DNA of 64,000 nucleotides from Poriferisodalis sp965208925. Lineage in GTDB: Bacteria; Actinomycetota; Acidimicrobiia; Acidimicrobiales; Poriferisodalaceae. Each line of letters begins with the position of its first letter. The stretch's first letter is position 1. Positions 37,849 to 46,795 of the stretch are shown here, one piece after another. The position numbers were made by a program, and so were the translations under genes. The notes beneath the pieces are model-generated. The model had not been told where the DNA came from, made no database searches, and saw only the letters and a program-made list of their open reading frames with translations. Where the stretch lies: assembly GCF_965208925.1 (NCBI RefSeq), contig NZ_OZ242364.1:868001-932000 (forward strand), given 5' to 3'.

Positions 37849-40217
37849 GGGTCAGGCTTGAGCGTCCGGTCGTACTCCCGCAGGGGATGGCGCTCGGGGT
37901 CGAGCCGCTGGCCTGCGTCCCACGGCTCGAACGCATTCTTGATGTTGCCCAGCCCGGTCGATGCCAACTCCGGGTAATGACGCAGGATCACCGCCTTGAA
38001 GTCGCTGTCGTCGATCCAGGCGAGACCCTCGGCCGTGTAGGTCTGCTCGTTGTAGCAGTCGGTGTAGAACCGGTCCGCCTGCAGTCGCCTGGTTGCGTTC
38101 AGGATGAAGATCTGGAACAGCGTCTCGCCGAAGCCGAACCCGGTCGGCCGATGCTGCTCGGACAGCGTGCCGACCATCAGGTCAAGCTGCTCCACGGCGT
38201 CAGGCCCGTCCCCGTACACCTCGGTGAGCTTGCGCACCTGCTCTGCGTCGTCGGTGAGATCGCTGAACGTCCCGATGGGGTTGAGCCCGAGCTGGCGTCG
38301 GAACTCGTTGTAACGCGGCACGCCCCGCTCGCGTGCCCGCAGGATGTCCACCGCGGCCATGTCGAACACCGGATTGCCGGGCACGCTCAGCTCCCGCATG
38401 AAATCGGGGTAGTTGTTGAGCACGAGCTGGCCGGGGTGCTGCACGCCGAACGAATAGAAAAGGTCGGCCATCGATGTCGTAGCAGTCAGCTTCGCGGACC
38501 CCGCCTGCCGGGTCTCGACAAACGGCACCTCGCGCACCGCTCCGTCATCGGCACGGCCCTCGCCGTCGGCAGCACCGCGGACCTGGATCGTCTCGGGCAG
38601 CAGCGAGTGCAGCCGGTACACCTCCACGAACTCCTCGGTGAGGCCGTACGGCTCGCCGTGCTTGTTGATCGGGTTGGCGACCACGCCGCCCATCTCGGGA
38701 TTTCGCACGTTGATCGACGCCACCGTCTTCTTGTCCTTGCCGGTGCGCAGCAGGTTCGTCAGCAGGCCGTACCAGTTCGCGTTCAGCGCGGCATCGAGGC
38801 CGCGATTCGGCAGGATCGCCGGCGTCCACTCGACGGTGTGGATCTTCGCCATCACAGCGGCGTTGATCAACCGCGCCACGTTGAACAGACGGGTGTCGTC
38901 CCAGTCGGGATGCGCCGTTGCCAGCATGTCGCAGATCGCATTGTGCTCCCTCGCGAACAGCGTGTGCAGCATGGACAGACCCACCCACCAGCTCCGGGTG
39001 AAGCCTGTCTGCTCGATCCCCCGCCGGTCGAGCGGCAGCTTGCACTCGTCGTCCAGCCGCAGCTTGCCGCTCTCGCCGGATCGCAGCCGGTCGACGGTCT
39101 CCTGATCGCTCCCGTAGATCTGCGATCCGTCCCACCAGTGGGTCACCTCGTTGATGAACGTCGCCGGCGTCTGCTCGCTGTCGCCCATGCGGGTCGGATC
39201 GGCCTGGGTCTTGCCGATGAAGATCTTGGACTGCCAGTACTTCTTGCGTGCCGGATCGTCGGGCGCCAGTGGGATCTCGTGCACCTCGTTGACGAGCGGT
39301 TCGCCGTGATGCACCCAGTCGTGGTTCTGGAAGTTGATCCACGATGCCGCGAGCAGATTGAGAAACGGCACCTCGGCCATCTCGCCATTCCGGGCCAGCA
39401 GCACACGACTGATCTCGCGGGGGTTCGGCGTCATGAGCGTGTCGCCGGTCTCGGGCCGGATGACCGAGTTGGCGACGTTGCGGGGGAAGCGCGTGCCGGC
39501 GGCACCTTCCTTGGGATCGGCGAGGTTGTTCCAGCTCCCGTCCGCCGTGCGGAAATGAACTACGCCCGGCGGCGGCTGTTGACCTCGCGGCTGGAAACCG
39601 ATCAGGTTGGCGGCCGGATAGGTCGACTTGAGGTTGTTGCGGTTGAGCTTCTCTCGCATATAAGCGAGCGTCAGGATGCCGATCACGAACGGCCTGCGGT
39701 ACCAGTTCGTCCAGATGTCGTCGCGGTACCCGGCCACCCTGCCCACGACCCGGCTCAGTGTGCCCATGAGCACCGACGCGACGCTGCCCACGAGGTTGCC
39801 GACCACGATGCGTGCGTGCCGGGCCAGGCCGATTTTCGAGGCGGCCATGGGCGTGGCGGGCATAGCGCCGCTGGGCACGACGGGCTCGACGAGCAGCGCA
39901 TCGCGCTCGAAAAAGCTGAGGTCTGGCACATAGACGCTCACCTCGGCGACAGCATTCGCGCGGCTCTGCGCCAGCATCTCCTGCCACGGCCGCCGGCCCG
40001 GATCGTTTGTCAGCGCCCGCTCGAAGTGCGTCGCCGCTTCGGCGTACTGCCCCAAGTGGTAGTGCGCGGCACCGGCCAGCGCTGCGAGCGTGCCGTCGGG
40101 GTCGTCAGCGTCCCCGGCTTCGCTCAGCGCCTCGAGCGCCTCGGCATGGCGGCCGGCTTCAATGAAGCCCGCCGCGGCGTCCCGCAGCTCTGAGGCTGCT
40201 TCGTGCTGATCGCTCAT
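37824..40217 (-). CDS. animal-type haem peroxidase / alpha-dioxygenase-like protein
   Basis: 797 residues. The N-terminal 110 residues look like two TPR-like helix pairs (GRHAEALEALSEAG, GQYAEAATHFERALTNDPG). The rest belongs to the cyclooxygenase/peroxidase superfamily. FQNHDWVHHGE carries the distal His; THWWDGSQIYGSDQETVDRL and MLHTLFAREHNAICDML (proximal His region) are characteristic. Family members oxygenate fatty acids (alpha-dioxygenase, cyclooxygenase, fungal linoleate dioxygenase) or act as peroxidases. No signal peptide is seen, so it is probably cytoplasmic. The adjacent P450 recalls fungal Ppo enzymes, in which a dioxygenase of this superfamily is fused to a P450. Product and substrate are not deducible. 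Confidence 0.87.
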   Translation of the reverse strand: MSDQHEAASELRDAAAGFIEAGRHAEALEALSEAGDADDPDGTLAALAGAAHYHLGQYAEAATHFERALTNDPGRRPWQEMLAQSRANAVAEVSVYVPDLSFFERDALLVEPVVPSGAMPATPMAASKIGLARHARIVVGNLVGSVASVLMGTLSRVVGRVAGYRDDIWTNWYRRPFVIGILTLAYMREKLNRNNLKSTYPAANLIGFQPRGQQPPPGVVHFRTADGSWNNLADPKEGAAGTRFPRNVANSVIRPETGDTLMTPNPREISRVLLARNGEMAEVPFLNLLAASWINFQNHDWVHHGEPLVNEVHEIPLAPDDPARKKYWQSKIFIGKTQADPTRMGDSEQTPATFINEVTHWWDGSQIYGSDQETVDRLRSGESGKLRLDDECKLPLDRRGIEQTGFTRSWWVGLSMLHTLFAREHNAICDMLATAHPDWDDTRLFNVARLINAAVMAKIHTVEWTPAILPNRGLDAALNANWYGLLTNLLRTGKDKKTVASINVRNPEMGGVVANPINKHGEPYGLTEEFVEVYRLHSLLPETIQVRGAADGEGRADDGAVREVPFVETRQAGSAKLTATTSMADLFYSFGVQHPGQLVLNNYPDFMRELSVPGNPVFDMAAVDILRARERGVPRYNEFRRQLGLNPIGTFSDLTDDAEQVRKLTEVYGDGPDAVEQLDLMVGTLSEQHRPTGFGFGETLFQIFILNATRRLQADRFYTDCYNEQTYTAEGLAWIDDSDFKAVILRHYPELASTGLGNIKNAFEPWDAGQRLDPERHPLREYDRTLKPDPWQGDAWR

Positions 40218-40342
40218 GATCCCTCCGTTCTCGCGACCTCACAGGTGTTCCAGCCAGTCATGCCGACACCCGCGTCATCCCCAGCGCAAGCGCAGATGCA
40301 GTCCTCGACTGCCATCGTGACACCATGCTCGTCAAGCACGGC

Positions 40343-41821
40343 TCAGCTGCCGCCGTCCTGCGCGTCGGCGTCGAATTCGTACCGGAGACCGGCCGCGGGG
40401 AATGATCTCGGCATCGGATCCCGCGCCAGCGCCGCACTGCGCACTAGATCGCGGGCCTGCGCCCCTGATACGCGGATGCGGCCGCGATTTATCAGGGTGC
40501 TGATCGCCGCCTTGCACACGAGCAGGATCAGGTCTTGGCCTGGACACGTCCGCGCACCCCCCAAGAACAAGCTCGAGTACACGTTGGCAACTGCCGCAGC
40601 ACCGTGTCCGGCACCCGTCGTGCCTGCTGCGCTGCCGGCGCCGAGCCAGCGCTCGGGACAGAAATCGTCTGCGGTGGGATCGGCCGTCGTGTCGCGGTGG
40701 TGCTCGGTGAAGCAGTGCAGCAGCTCCGAACCCGCAGGCACACGGCAGCCTTCGACTTCGTCGTCGCGGCCGACCGACATAAACGTGCGCGTCACCGGCG
40801 GGTAGAGGCGGCAGACCTCCAGCAGGCATGCCGTGAGGTACTCCATCTTCGCCACGGCCGCGGCGTCCGTCGTGACATCGTGCTCGATCATCTCCGCACG
40901 GACCCGTTCGTAGGCATCGTCCCGCGCGCCCAGCACGCCCAGTGTTCGAACCAGGAGATCGGTGCCCGACCCAGTGAATGTGAACATCCAGTGCGGGACC
41001 TGCTGCAGCAGGTCGTCCTCGCCGTAGGCCCCGAATTTCTCGCTGGCCGCCGCGACCATCGCCCTGTCGATCAGCCCCGGACTGCCCGCTGCAGGGCCGG
41101 CACCCCAGCGCTTCCGCAGCGCCGCATAGAAGCGCCGCCGGCGCCCGCGCTGGCACCACCCCAGCAGCACCCGGCGCACCGGGCTGCGGACGTGCCTCAT
41201 CAAGACCTCAAGGTCGTCGAGCAGCCGCGTCTCAATCCCGCTGGGGCCGAAGACCACCGTGCGCATGGTCTCGCGCATGCACCGGCGAACGTCGGCTATG
41301 TCCGACACTGGCCCGCCGAACGCATCCCGGACAGCCCCGACAAGGAACTGCTCTTGCGCTGCTGAGTCCCCCGCGTCTCGTGACAGTGCAGCCGGATCCT
41401 CTGCGTGCGGCGTGGTGCTCGCAGCCGCGAGCACCGACTCGTTGAACTCCCGCAGGCGCTGCCACCGCTCGCCATCGGCGACGGTGAGCGCTTTCGGCGC
41501 CAGAAACGACATCGCCCGCACCTTGGTCGGACCGGCCCCGTAGCCGTGGGCGCACGGCGTCTGCGCCGAGACATGATGCGACATCTCGCGTCCCGTCACC
41601 ACCAAGAGCCTCTTGACCCCCAATCTGAGCATGAGGTTCTCGCTGCCGGTGCGCTGCACAGACGCCTGATACCACGCTCGCATCGCCGCGCCCGCATCGT
41701 GCGAACGCCGCGTTCGGGCGGCGCCGGCCGCGAGGCGCACAGCCAGACGCGCCAGATCCGCAAGCCGGATCGACGGGAACTCCCGGGAGGAATGCGCGCC
41801 CGTCAGGTCCCGTGCGCTCAT
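40343..41821 (-). CDS. cytochrome P450
   Basis: 492 residues with the P450 landmarks: ExxR helix (CLLEVCRLYPPV), the PERW motif and the haem-Cys loop FLGGARTCPGQDL. The I-helix reads FTFTGSGTDLLVR rather than the standard AGxDT, so oxygen activation may differ, as in P450s that rearrange hydroperoxides; this is inference. It lacks a membrane anchor. Its ATG overlaps the TGA of the cytochrome c gene upstream (ATGA), and the peroxidase gene follows 125 bases later. Electron donors could be the neighbouring flavoprotein or none, if it uses a peroxide made by the peroxidase. Confidence 0.88.
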   Translation of the reverse strand: MSARDLTGAHSSREFPSIRLADLARLAVRLAAGAARTRRSHDAGAAMRAWYQASVQRTGSENLMLRLGVKRLLVVTGREMSHHVSAQTPCAHGYGAGPTKVRAMSFLAPKALTVADGERWQRLREFNESVLAAASTTPHAEDPAALSRDAGDSAAQEQFLVGAVRDAFGGPVSDIADVRRCMRETMRTVVFGPSGIETRLLDDLEVLMRHVRSPVRRVLLGWCQRGRRRRFYAALRKRWGAGPAAGSPGLIDRAMVAAASEKFGAYGEDDLLQQVPHWMFTFTGSGTDLLVRTLGVLGARDDAYERVRAEMIEHDVTTDAAAVAKMEYLTACLLEVCRLYPPVTRTFMSVGRDDEVEGCRVPAGSELLHCFTEHHRDTTADPTADDFCPERWLGAGSAAGTTGAGHGAAAVANVYSSLFLGGARTCPGQDLILLVCKAAISTLINRGRIRVSGAQARDLVRSAALARDPMPRSFPAAGLRYEFDADAQDGGS

Positions 41822-43293
41822 CTGGTCTTCAGGTATTCGATGAGGGCATCAATCTGACCGTCGCTCAGGTCGGTGCCGTAGAGGTGCCCGCCGTTGCCGT
41901 TGCCGCGCAGCGTCGTGTCAAATCGGAATCCCGACGGCGCCTCCGCCTGCGACTCGCCTGCGGACGGCCGACTCGAGACGAAGCCGACATCGTCGTAGTC
42001 GTACGCCGGATTCCCCCGGTAGAACACGATTGGCCGGTCCTCGGGAGGCCTCAGCAGGTCGCGCAGCGTGGGCACCGACCCGTTGTGCAGGAACGGCGCC
42101 CGCAGCCACACGCCGTCGAGCGGCAGGTTGGCGTACCCGTTCGTCGCCCGGAAGCGGCTGAACCGCCAGTGCCGGCCGCGCCCCAGCGTGTTCATCTCGG
42201 CTGCCAGTTCCTCGTCGAACGACTCGAGACGCTCCGGGTCGGTCCCGATCTCGCCGATGTCGATCACGCTGCCCACCAGCTCACCGTCGAATGAGTGGCA
42301 CCGGGCACAGTGCTGCTCGTACACCTCCGCGCCGGCCGGCACCAGGCTGCGGTCGATATGGGCCTCGGGGAATGCGGGCGCAGGCAGCGAGCCGATCCAC
42401 TCGGCCACCCGGTCGAGGCTTGCCGTGTCGAGCGAATCCTCCGTCGCCCCGGCGCCGATTGCGGCGCTGCGGTTGCGCTCGGCCACCGAGTCGTTGTTGC
42501 CGTCCCAGTGCAGCCACATGCCTTCCTTGAGCGCCTGGTTCCACAGAGGCGGGAAGTCGGCTGTGCCGACCCGAGGATGGTTGTCGGCGATCTCATGTAT
42601 GCCGAACTTGTATGGGTTGAACGTGTCCACCCGGCCAGGCCCGAAGTCCGGGAACTGCGTCATCCATTCAAACCGGCTGTCCTCCTCCAGCAGGCCGCTG
42701 CGGGTCTGCGGGATCACCACGAACCGGTAGAGCTGGGCGTCGAGCCAGTCGAAGTCGGGATTGATGCGCTCGATCGCCGGCAGGAGCCGGTCGGCGTCGA
42801 ACCTGTCGTCGCCCGCGACGGCGAAGAGGAACCTCAGGTAGCCCTGCAGGTCGAGCTGGTGCGCCGGCATGCCCAAGATGACGCGGCGCTCGGCCTGCCC
42901 CGTGGCGCCTTCGGCCTGCACCACGCCGGTGTGGCACAGCGCGCAGTTGAGCCCGACCAACGGCACCGGGTCTTCCCGGTAGCTCGTGCCGATGGGCCTT
43001 CCTTTCGGCGCGTTGTCCTCGAAGACGAAGCCGAACCGCTCGTAGCCCTCTCCGGGCCCGTCGGGCAGCAGGTCGCCGAAGACGTCGGGCAACACCATCC
43101 AGATCCAGTAGGGAACGCCGGCGCGGCCCTCCGACCCGATCGAACCGTACTTGAAGTGCGCTTCTGCACCGGCATGCACTTCGGGGATGTCGCGGCGAGA
43201 CCAGATGAGCGCGGTGAGTCCGACAGCCGCTGCCGCGGTCACCGCCGCGATGGCGACCCGCACGATCAGCTTCTTGCGCCTCGACATCAGCAC
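41818..43293 (-). CDS. membrane-anchored dihaem cytochrome c
   Basis: 491 residues. An N-terminal signal-anchor (LIVRVAIAAVTAAAAVGLTA) precedes two haem-c sites: CALCHTG (about residue 116) and CARCHSF (about residue 325). The second is in a domain with PLDGVWLRAPFLHNGSVPTL, which supplies an axial-ligand region common in dihaem cytochrome c peroxidase-like proteins. It faces outside the cytoplasmic membrane. Dihaem cytochromes of this type neighbour peroxidase/P450 genes in some bacteria and may deliver or drain electrons. The stop overlaps the start of the P450 gene. Confidence 0.85.
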   Translation of the reverse strand: MLMSRRKKLIVRVAIAAVTAAAAVGLTALIWSRRDIPEVHAGAEAHFKYGSIGSEGRAGVPYWIWMVLPDVFGDLLPDGPGEGYERFGFVFEDNAPKGRPIGTSYREDPVPLVGLNCALCHTGVVQAEGATGQAERRVILGMPAHQLDLQGYLRFLFAVAGDDRFDADRLLPAIERINPDFDWLDAQLYRFVVIPQTRSGLLEEDSRFEWMTQFPDFGPGRVDTFNPYKFGIHEIADNHPRVGTADFPPLWNQALKEGMWLHWDGNNDSVAERNRSAAIGAGATEDSLDTASLDRVAEWIGSLPAPAFPEAHIDRSLVPAGAEVYEQHCARCHSFDGELVGSVIDIGEIGTDPERLESFDEELAAEMNTLGRGRHWRFSRFRATNGYANLPLDGVWLRAPFLHNGSVPTLRDLLRPPEDRPIVFYRGNPAYDYDDVGFVSSRPSAGESQAEAPSGFRFDTTLRGNGNGGHLYGTDLSDGQIDALIEYLKTR

Positions 43294-43324
43294 TCGCCCG
43301 AATGCGGCGATCGCCTCTGCACGG

Positions 43325-44650
43325 TCACCGCTGGGCCGGTTGCGATTCGAACGGCCGGGGCTCGAATACCGACATGACCTCGGCGATCATCTCGTCGTGC
43401 GAGTCGAACCTGGCCTGCTCGTAGCACCCCAGCGGGTTGTTGGGTGTGTTCACCAGGCACTTGTTGCAGTACGTGCAGGGCTTCGGCGGCCGGTCGTGCC
43501 CCGCAGCGAACAACTCGACCAGGTCGTTGTTGGCAATGAGGGGCCGAGCGATGCTCACGGCGTCGCACTTGCCGGCCGTGATGGCGTCCCTGATGACCGA
43601 GGCCGTCTGGAACCCGCCCGTGCAGATCACCGGAATGCTGACCGCCGCCTTGATCGCTGCGGCATCGGCCAGATTGATGCCATCGATGCGTCCTCGGTGG
43701 GCGCGGGTCCACCGCCAGCGGAAGATGTTGCGGAACGGCCATCTGCGAAACATCCACATGTTCCGATGGGTGTGCTTGCCGCTCGACAGCAGCGACCCGT
43801 AGTTGGCCTCGAGGGCTTCGAGCGGCATGTCCCCGGCGGGGTTGCGCGGATGCGGGAACATGGCACCGGCGGACACGTGGATGGCGTCCACACCGTCGTC
43901 TTCGAGCCATTTGCACACCTGCGCGGAGTCGCTGACGGTGTTGCCCTTCGACTCCCAAGGGAAGACGTCGTTGTTGTACTCGGTGGTGCTGATCTTGACT
44001 TGCAAGTGGAATTCCGGGCCGACCTCGGCGCGTATCGCGGCCACAATCTCGCGCAAGAACCGCGCACGGTTCTCCAGCGAGCCGCCGTAGTCGTCTGTGC
44101 GGTCGTTGATGGCCGAGCTCAGGAACTGGGTGATCAGGTAGCCGTTGGCACCGTGCAGTTCGACCCCGTCGAGCCCGGCCTCGGCGGCCCGGCGGGCGCC
44201 GTGGGCGAACGCCTCGACCGTCTGGCCGATCTGGCCCACTGTCATGGCCTCGCACTCGAAGCCGTGCAGCGACTCGGGTTCGGCTGTGGAGCTGAGACTG
44301 ACGGCATGCTCGACGCCGCGGATGTCACGCTGGCGGCCCGAATGGCTGAGCTGCATGATGTAGCGGCAGTCGTGCTCGTGAACCCGCTTGCCCAGCTCCC
44401 GCCAGAACGCGACATGCTCATCGCGGTGAATGGTGGCGTAGTTCGGCACGATCCGGCCCTGGATGGTCACCGGCACGAACGACGAGATGATGGCGCCCAC
44501 GCCGGCTCGGGCGAACTTCAGCTCCCAGTTGATGCGGGCCTGGTTGCCCGAGCCGTCGTAGTTGTCGAACCGGCCGGCGATGTTCGACCGGAAGATGCGG
44601 TTCTTGAATGTGAGATTTCTGACGTCAAGCGGCTGAAAGATGACGTCCAT
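43325..44650 (-). CDS. NADH:flavin oxidoreductase / old yellow enzyme family
   Basis: 441 residues from the ATG giving MDVIFQPLDVRNLTFKNRIF; the frame extends to 44878, but the family N-terminus starts here. A TIM barrel with FMN contacts (FKNRIFRSNIAG, QLSHSGRQ, ELHGANGYLITQFLSS, CTGGFQTASVIRDAI) is followed by a four-Cys cluster motif (PCTYCNKCLV and a later GCYE), as in 2,4-dienoyl-CoA reductases with a 4Fe-4S cluster. It reduces activated alkenes, such as unsaturated fatty-acyl or oxylipin-like compounds. It lies 31 bases upstream of the cytochrome c gene and overlaps the membrane-protein gene. Confidence 0.87.
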   Translation of the reverse strand: MDVIFQPLDVRNLTFKNRIFRSNIAGRFDNYDGSGNQARINWELKFARAGVGAIISSFVPVTIQGRIVPNYATIHRDEHVAFWRELGKRVHEHDCRYIMQLSHSGRQRDIRGVEHAVSLSSTAEPESLHGFECEAMTVGQIGQTVEAFAHGARRAAEAGLDGVELHGANGYLITQFLSSAINDRTDDYGGSLENRARFLREIVAAIRAEVGPEFHLQVKISTTEYNNDVFPWESKGNTVSDSAQVCKWLEDDGVDAIHVSAGAMFPHPRNPAGDMPLEALEANYGSLLSSGKHTHRNMWMFRRWPFRNIFRWRWTRAHRGRIDGINLADAAAIKAAVSIPVICTGGFQTASVIRDAITAGKCDAVSIARPLIANNDLVELFAAGHDRPPKPCTYCNKCLVNTPNNPLGCYEQARFDSHDEMIAEVMSVFEPRPFESQPAQR

Positions 44651-45059
44651 TCGATGCCTGCCTCCGTTGCCTGAGTCCGATGTACAGCAGAATGCCCGAG
44701 ATCGTGCCGAGCGACGCGTCGGTGATGAAGAACCACATGAACGCGCTGGGCTTGTCCGACGAGTCGAGCAGGTCAAGCGCCCATATCTCCAAGAAGAACA
44801 GCGCTGCGATGTATCGCCCGACCACGACCAGCCATGCGAAGAGCTGGTACCTGCGAGGGTCGACGGCGGCCGCGGCATTGGTGATGGAGACCAGCAGCAG
44901 CACCATGCCGACGTTGCGCAGCCACACCGTGTAGTAGTCCGGCTCGAACCCGAAGATGTCGTTGATGACCTGCGGCGCGACCAGCGCCGGCGCCCAGAAT
45001 GCAGCGTTCACGCCCACCCCGAGCCACACGACAATGCGAAAGCCCGTGAGCGCCGTCAT
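44625..45059 (-). CDS. small four-helix membrane protein
   Basis: About 144 residues from MTALTGFRIVVWLGVGVNAA; a start at 45104 (MSYRTDPHVRHAD) is also possible. Four hydrophobic segments are visible: VVWLGVGVNAAFWAPALVA, NVGMVLLLVSITNAAAAV, LFAWLVVVGRYIAALFFLEI and ITDASLGTISGILLYIGL. Function unknown. It overlaps the flavin oxidoreductase gene by 26 bases and leads the five-gene redox cluster, so it may anchor or supply the system at the membrane. Confidence 0.7.
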   Translation of the reverse strand: MTALTGFRIVVWLGVGVNAAFWAPALVAPQVINDIFGFEPDYYTVWLRNVGMVLLLVSITNAAAAVDPRRYQLFAWLVVVGRYIAALFFLEIWALDLLDSSDKPSAFMWFFITDASLGTISGILLYIGLRQRRQASNGRHLSAA

Positions 45060-45205
45060 GATGCTGTCGGCGTGACGGACATGTGGATCTGTACGATAAC
45101 TCATCTTGATATGCACATGGTTCCATGCAGAGGGACCGTCTGCGGATGCCACATTCTTCATTGCCGCATTCGGACGCTTCGCGCTCTAGCGTGGAGTGAG
45201 GTCGT

Positions 45206-45830
45206 CAGATCATTTGGTTGATTGCCAGAATCGCCGCTGCGCGGGAGGTCAGGGGGCGGCATTGATGTAGGCGTCGGCTTGCCAGGTGGCGGTGTCGTCT
45301 TCGGGGCCGAAGTTGTTGAGCGAGATGGTGCCCACGAAACCGCCTGCGCCGTAGCCGCCGTCTGCCAGCCCGGCGACCGCCGCGCTCGAGCCCAGGCCGC
45401 TCGGGGCCTGCGGCTCGGCGCCGTAGACGTCGATCAGCCACGTTCCGCCGCTCAGCACGCTCATGCCGCGCAGCTCCCACTCGTTGTTGCTCAGCCGGGC
45501 CTCGCCGGCGACCGAGCCCGTGACGGTTCCCTGAGCCGACTCCAGCGACCACCGTGCGGTGAACCGGTCGGGATCCTCCTCGCCGAGACCGCGCACGAGC
45601 TCAACCGACAGGAACGCCCCCGTCAGCTCCTCCCGGTCGGGAGGCAGATGCAGGAAGTTCAGCGACTCCTCCGAGCGAAACACCCAATTCGTGACCCCGC
45701 CGTCAGTGGGATCGTCGATGCCCGGCAACCCTGTGCGCCCACGTAGGTGGCCCGCGGGAAGCGCAGCCAGACACGCCCCGACACCGAGCCAGCGGTCGGA
45801 TTGCCTTCGTCTTCGGCTCGGTCGACAGGT
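45206..45830 (-). pseudogene. truncated CWB2-gene copy (C-terminal domain) with internal deletion
   Basis: Matches the 3' end of the CWB2 gene at 49138-51906 (its residues about 757-922; SNNEWELRGMSVLSGGTWLI, ATWQADAYINAAP) and about 30 bases beyond its stop. It then jumps, after GTGCGCCC near 45738, to a segment corresponding to about 49905-49980. Some 280 bases present in the intact gene are missing at this short shared sequence. No signal peptide or CWB2 repeats remain. It lies on the right side of the redox cluster, while another fragment of the same gene lies on its left (37648-37823). Confidence 0.75.
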
Positions 45831-45979
45831 TGAAACAAGTGCCGAATGCAACCCGCGAGTGCCCATCGACTCTTTCCCTCGTTGATTGCCGAGCAGAGAC
45901 GAGGGACCACAAATCACTTGGAGTGCCGCTACCGGTGGGAAGTAAGTTGACGCGTCAATCGTCCGTGATCGGGAGCATC

Positions 45980-46795
45980 GTGAACGAAACCCCTAAGCAA
46001 CTCGAGGAGCTGCAACATCTCGTCCTCATGGCGTTTCGCACGGCTGCGCAACAGCAGAAGCCCGAGTGGTACCGCATGCAGGGCTGTGTGCTCAAGAACC
46101 GGTTGCTGAACCAGACGGACCGTTCGTTCAACGAGCGTGATTACGGTGCCGAGAACTTCAGCGCCCTGTTAACGCGAATCGACGACTTAGTCGAAACTGA
46201 CCACTCCGTGACGCCCTACATGGTCGAGTTGCGCGAGTCACTCCGTTCGCGGATCGAGCCTGAGGCATCCGCCGAAGCGGCCGAGCGAACTCAACGGATT
46301 CGGGCAGATCTCTGGCACGCGATCATTGACTACAGCAGTGGCCGCAACTGGGCCTGGGACAGGTCGCGAGGGCTGGCCGTCGACGCACAGTCGGCAGGAA
46401 TGGCAACAGACGAGTTGTGGATGCCGACGCTAGACGAGTCTGACCTGCGTGAGTGGCGGGCGAGATTTGCCGAGTCCTCATCGGAGCGAATGAGCGATAT
46501 CGAAGCGAATGACCTCAACACTTGGGTTCGCACCGGTCTAGGTACTGATGCTCTTCCCCGGCGGTTACGAGGTCCGTGGAATGGCTGGATGAAGCGCGAG
46601 GTTCTCGAGCGGCTGCTTGCGTTCTTCACAGAGCACGAGATCGAGGCGCCGACGGACTTGCTCGTCTCGCACGAGTCCCGGCAGTCCCCCGTTGAGTTGC
46701 GTACCTATATCTCGAAGTGCATCGCATTGATGAGTGAAGATGAGCTGCGAGAGCTCCGAATACCGGCCGATGTTGCAATGCGCGCGCATCGGTGA
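45980..46795 (+). CDS. LOTUS/OST-HTH-like domain protein
   Basis: 271 residues from a GTG with a GGGAG site upstream; the frame is open to 45830, but that part overlaps the decayed CWB2 copy. The N-terminal region (LVLMAFRTAAQQQKPEWYRM, QGCVLKNRLLNQTDRSFNER, DYGAENFSALLTRIDDLVET) follows the LOTUS/OST-HTH pattern, a winged-helix fold linked to RNA binding in bacteria and animals. The remainder is helical and unrecognised (GPWNGWMKREVLERLLAFFT). It overlaps the next gene by four bases (GTGA), so the two form a coupled pair. LOTUS assignment is from pattern, not search. Confidence 0.6.
   Translation: MNETPKQLEELQHLVLMAFRTAAQQQKPEWYRMQGCVLKNRLLNQTDRSFNERDYGAENFSALLTRIDDLVETDHSVTPYMVELRESLRSRIEPEASAEAAERTQRIRADLWHAIIDYSSGRNWAWDRSRGLAVDAQSAGMATDELWMPTLDESDLREWRARFAESSSERMSDIEANDLNTWVRTGLGTDALPRRLRGPWNGWMKREVLERLLAFFTEHEIEAPTDLLVSHESRQSPVELRTYISKCIALMSEDELRELRIPADVAMRAHR

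Noticed and set aside
37551..40193. 880-codon plus-strand open frame
   Set aside because: Antisense to the haem peroxidase gene, which has clear family motifs.
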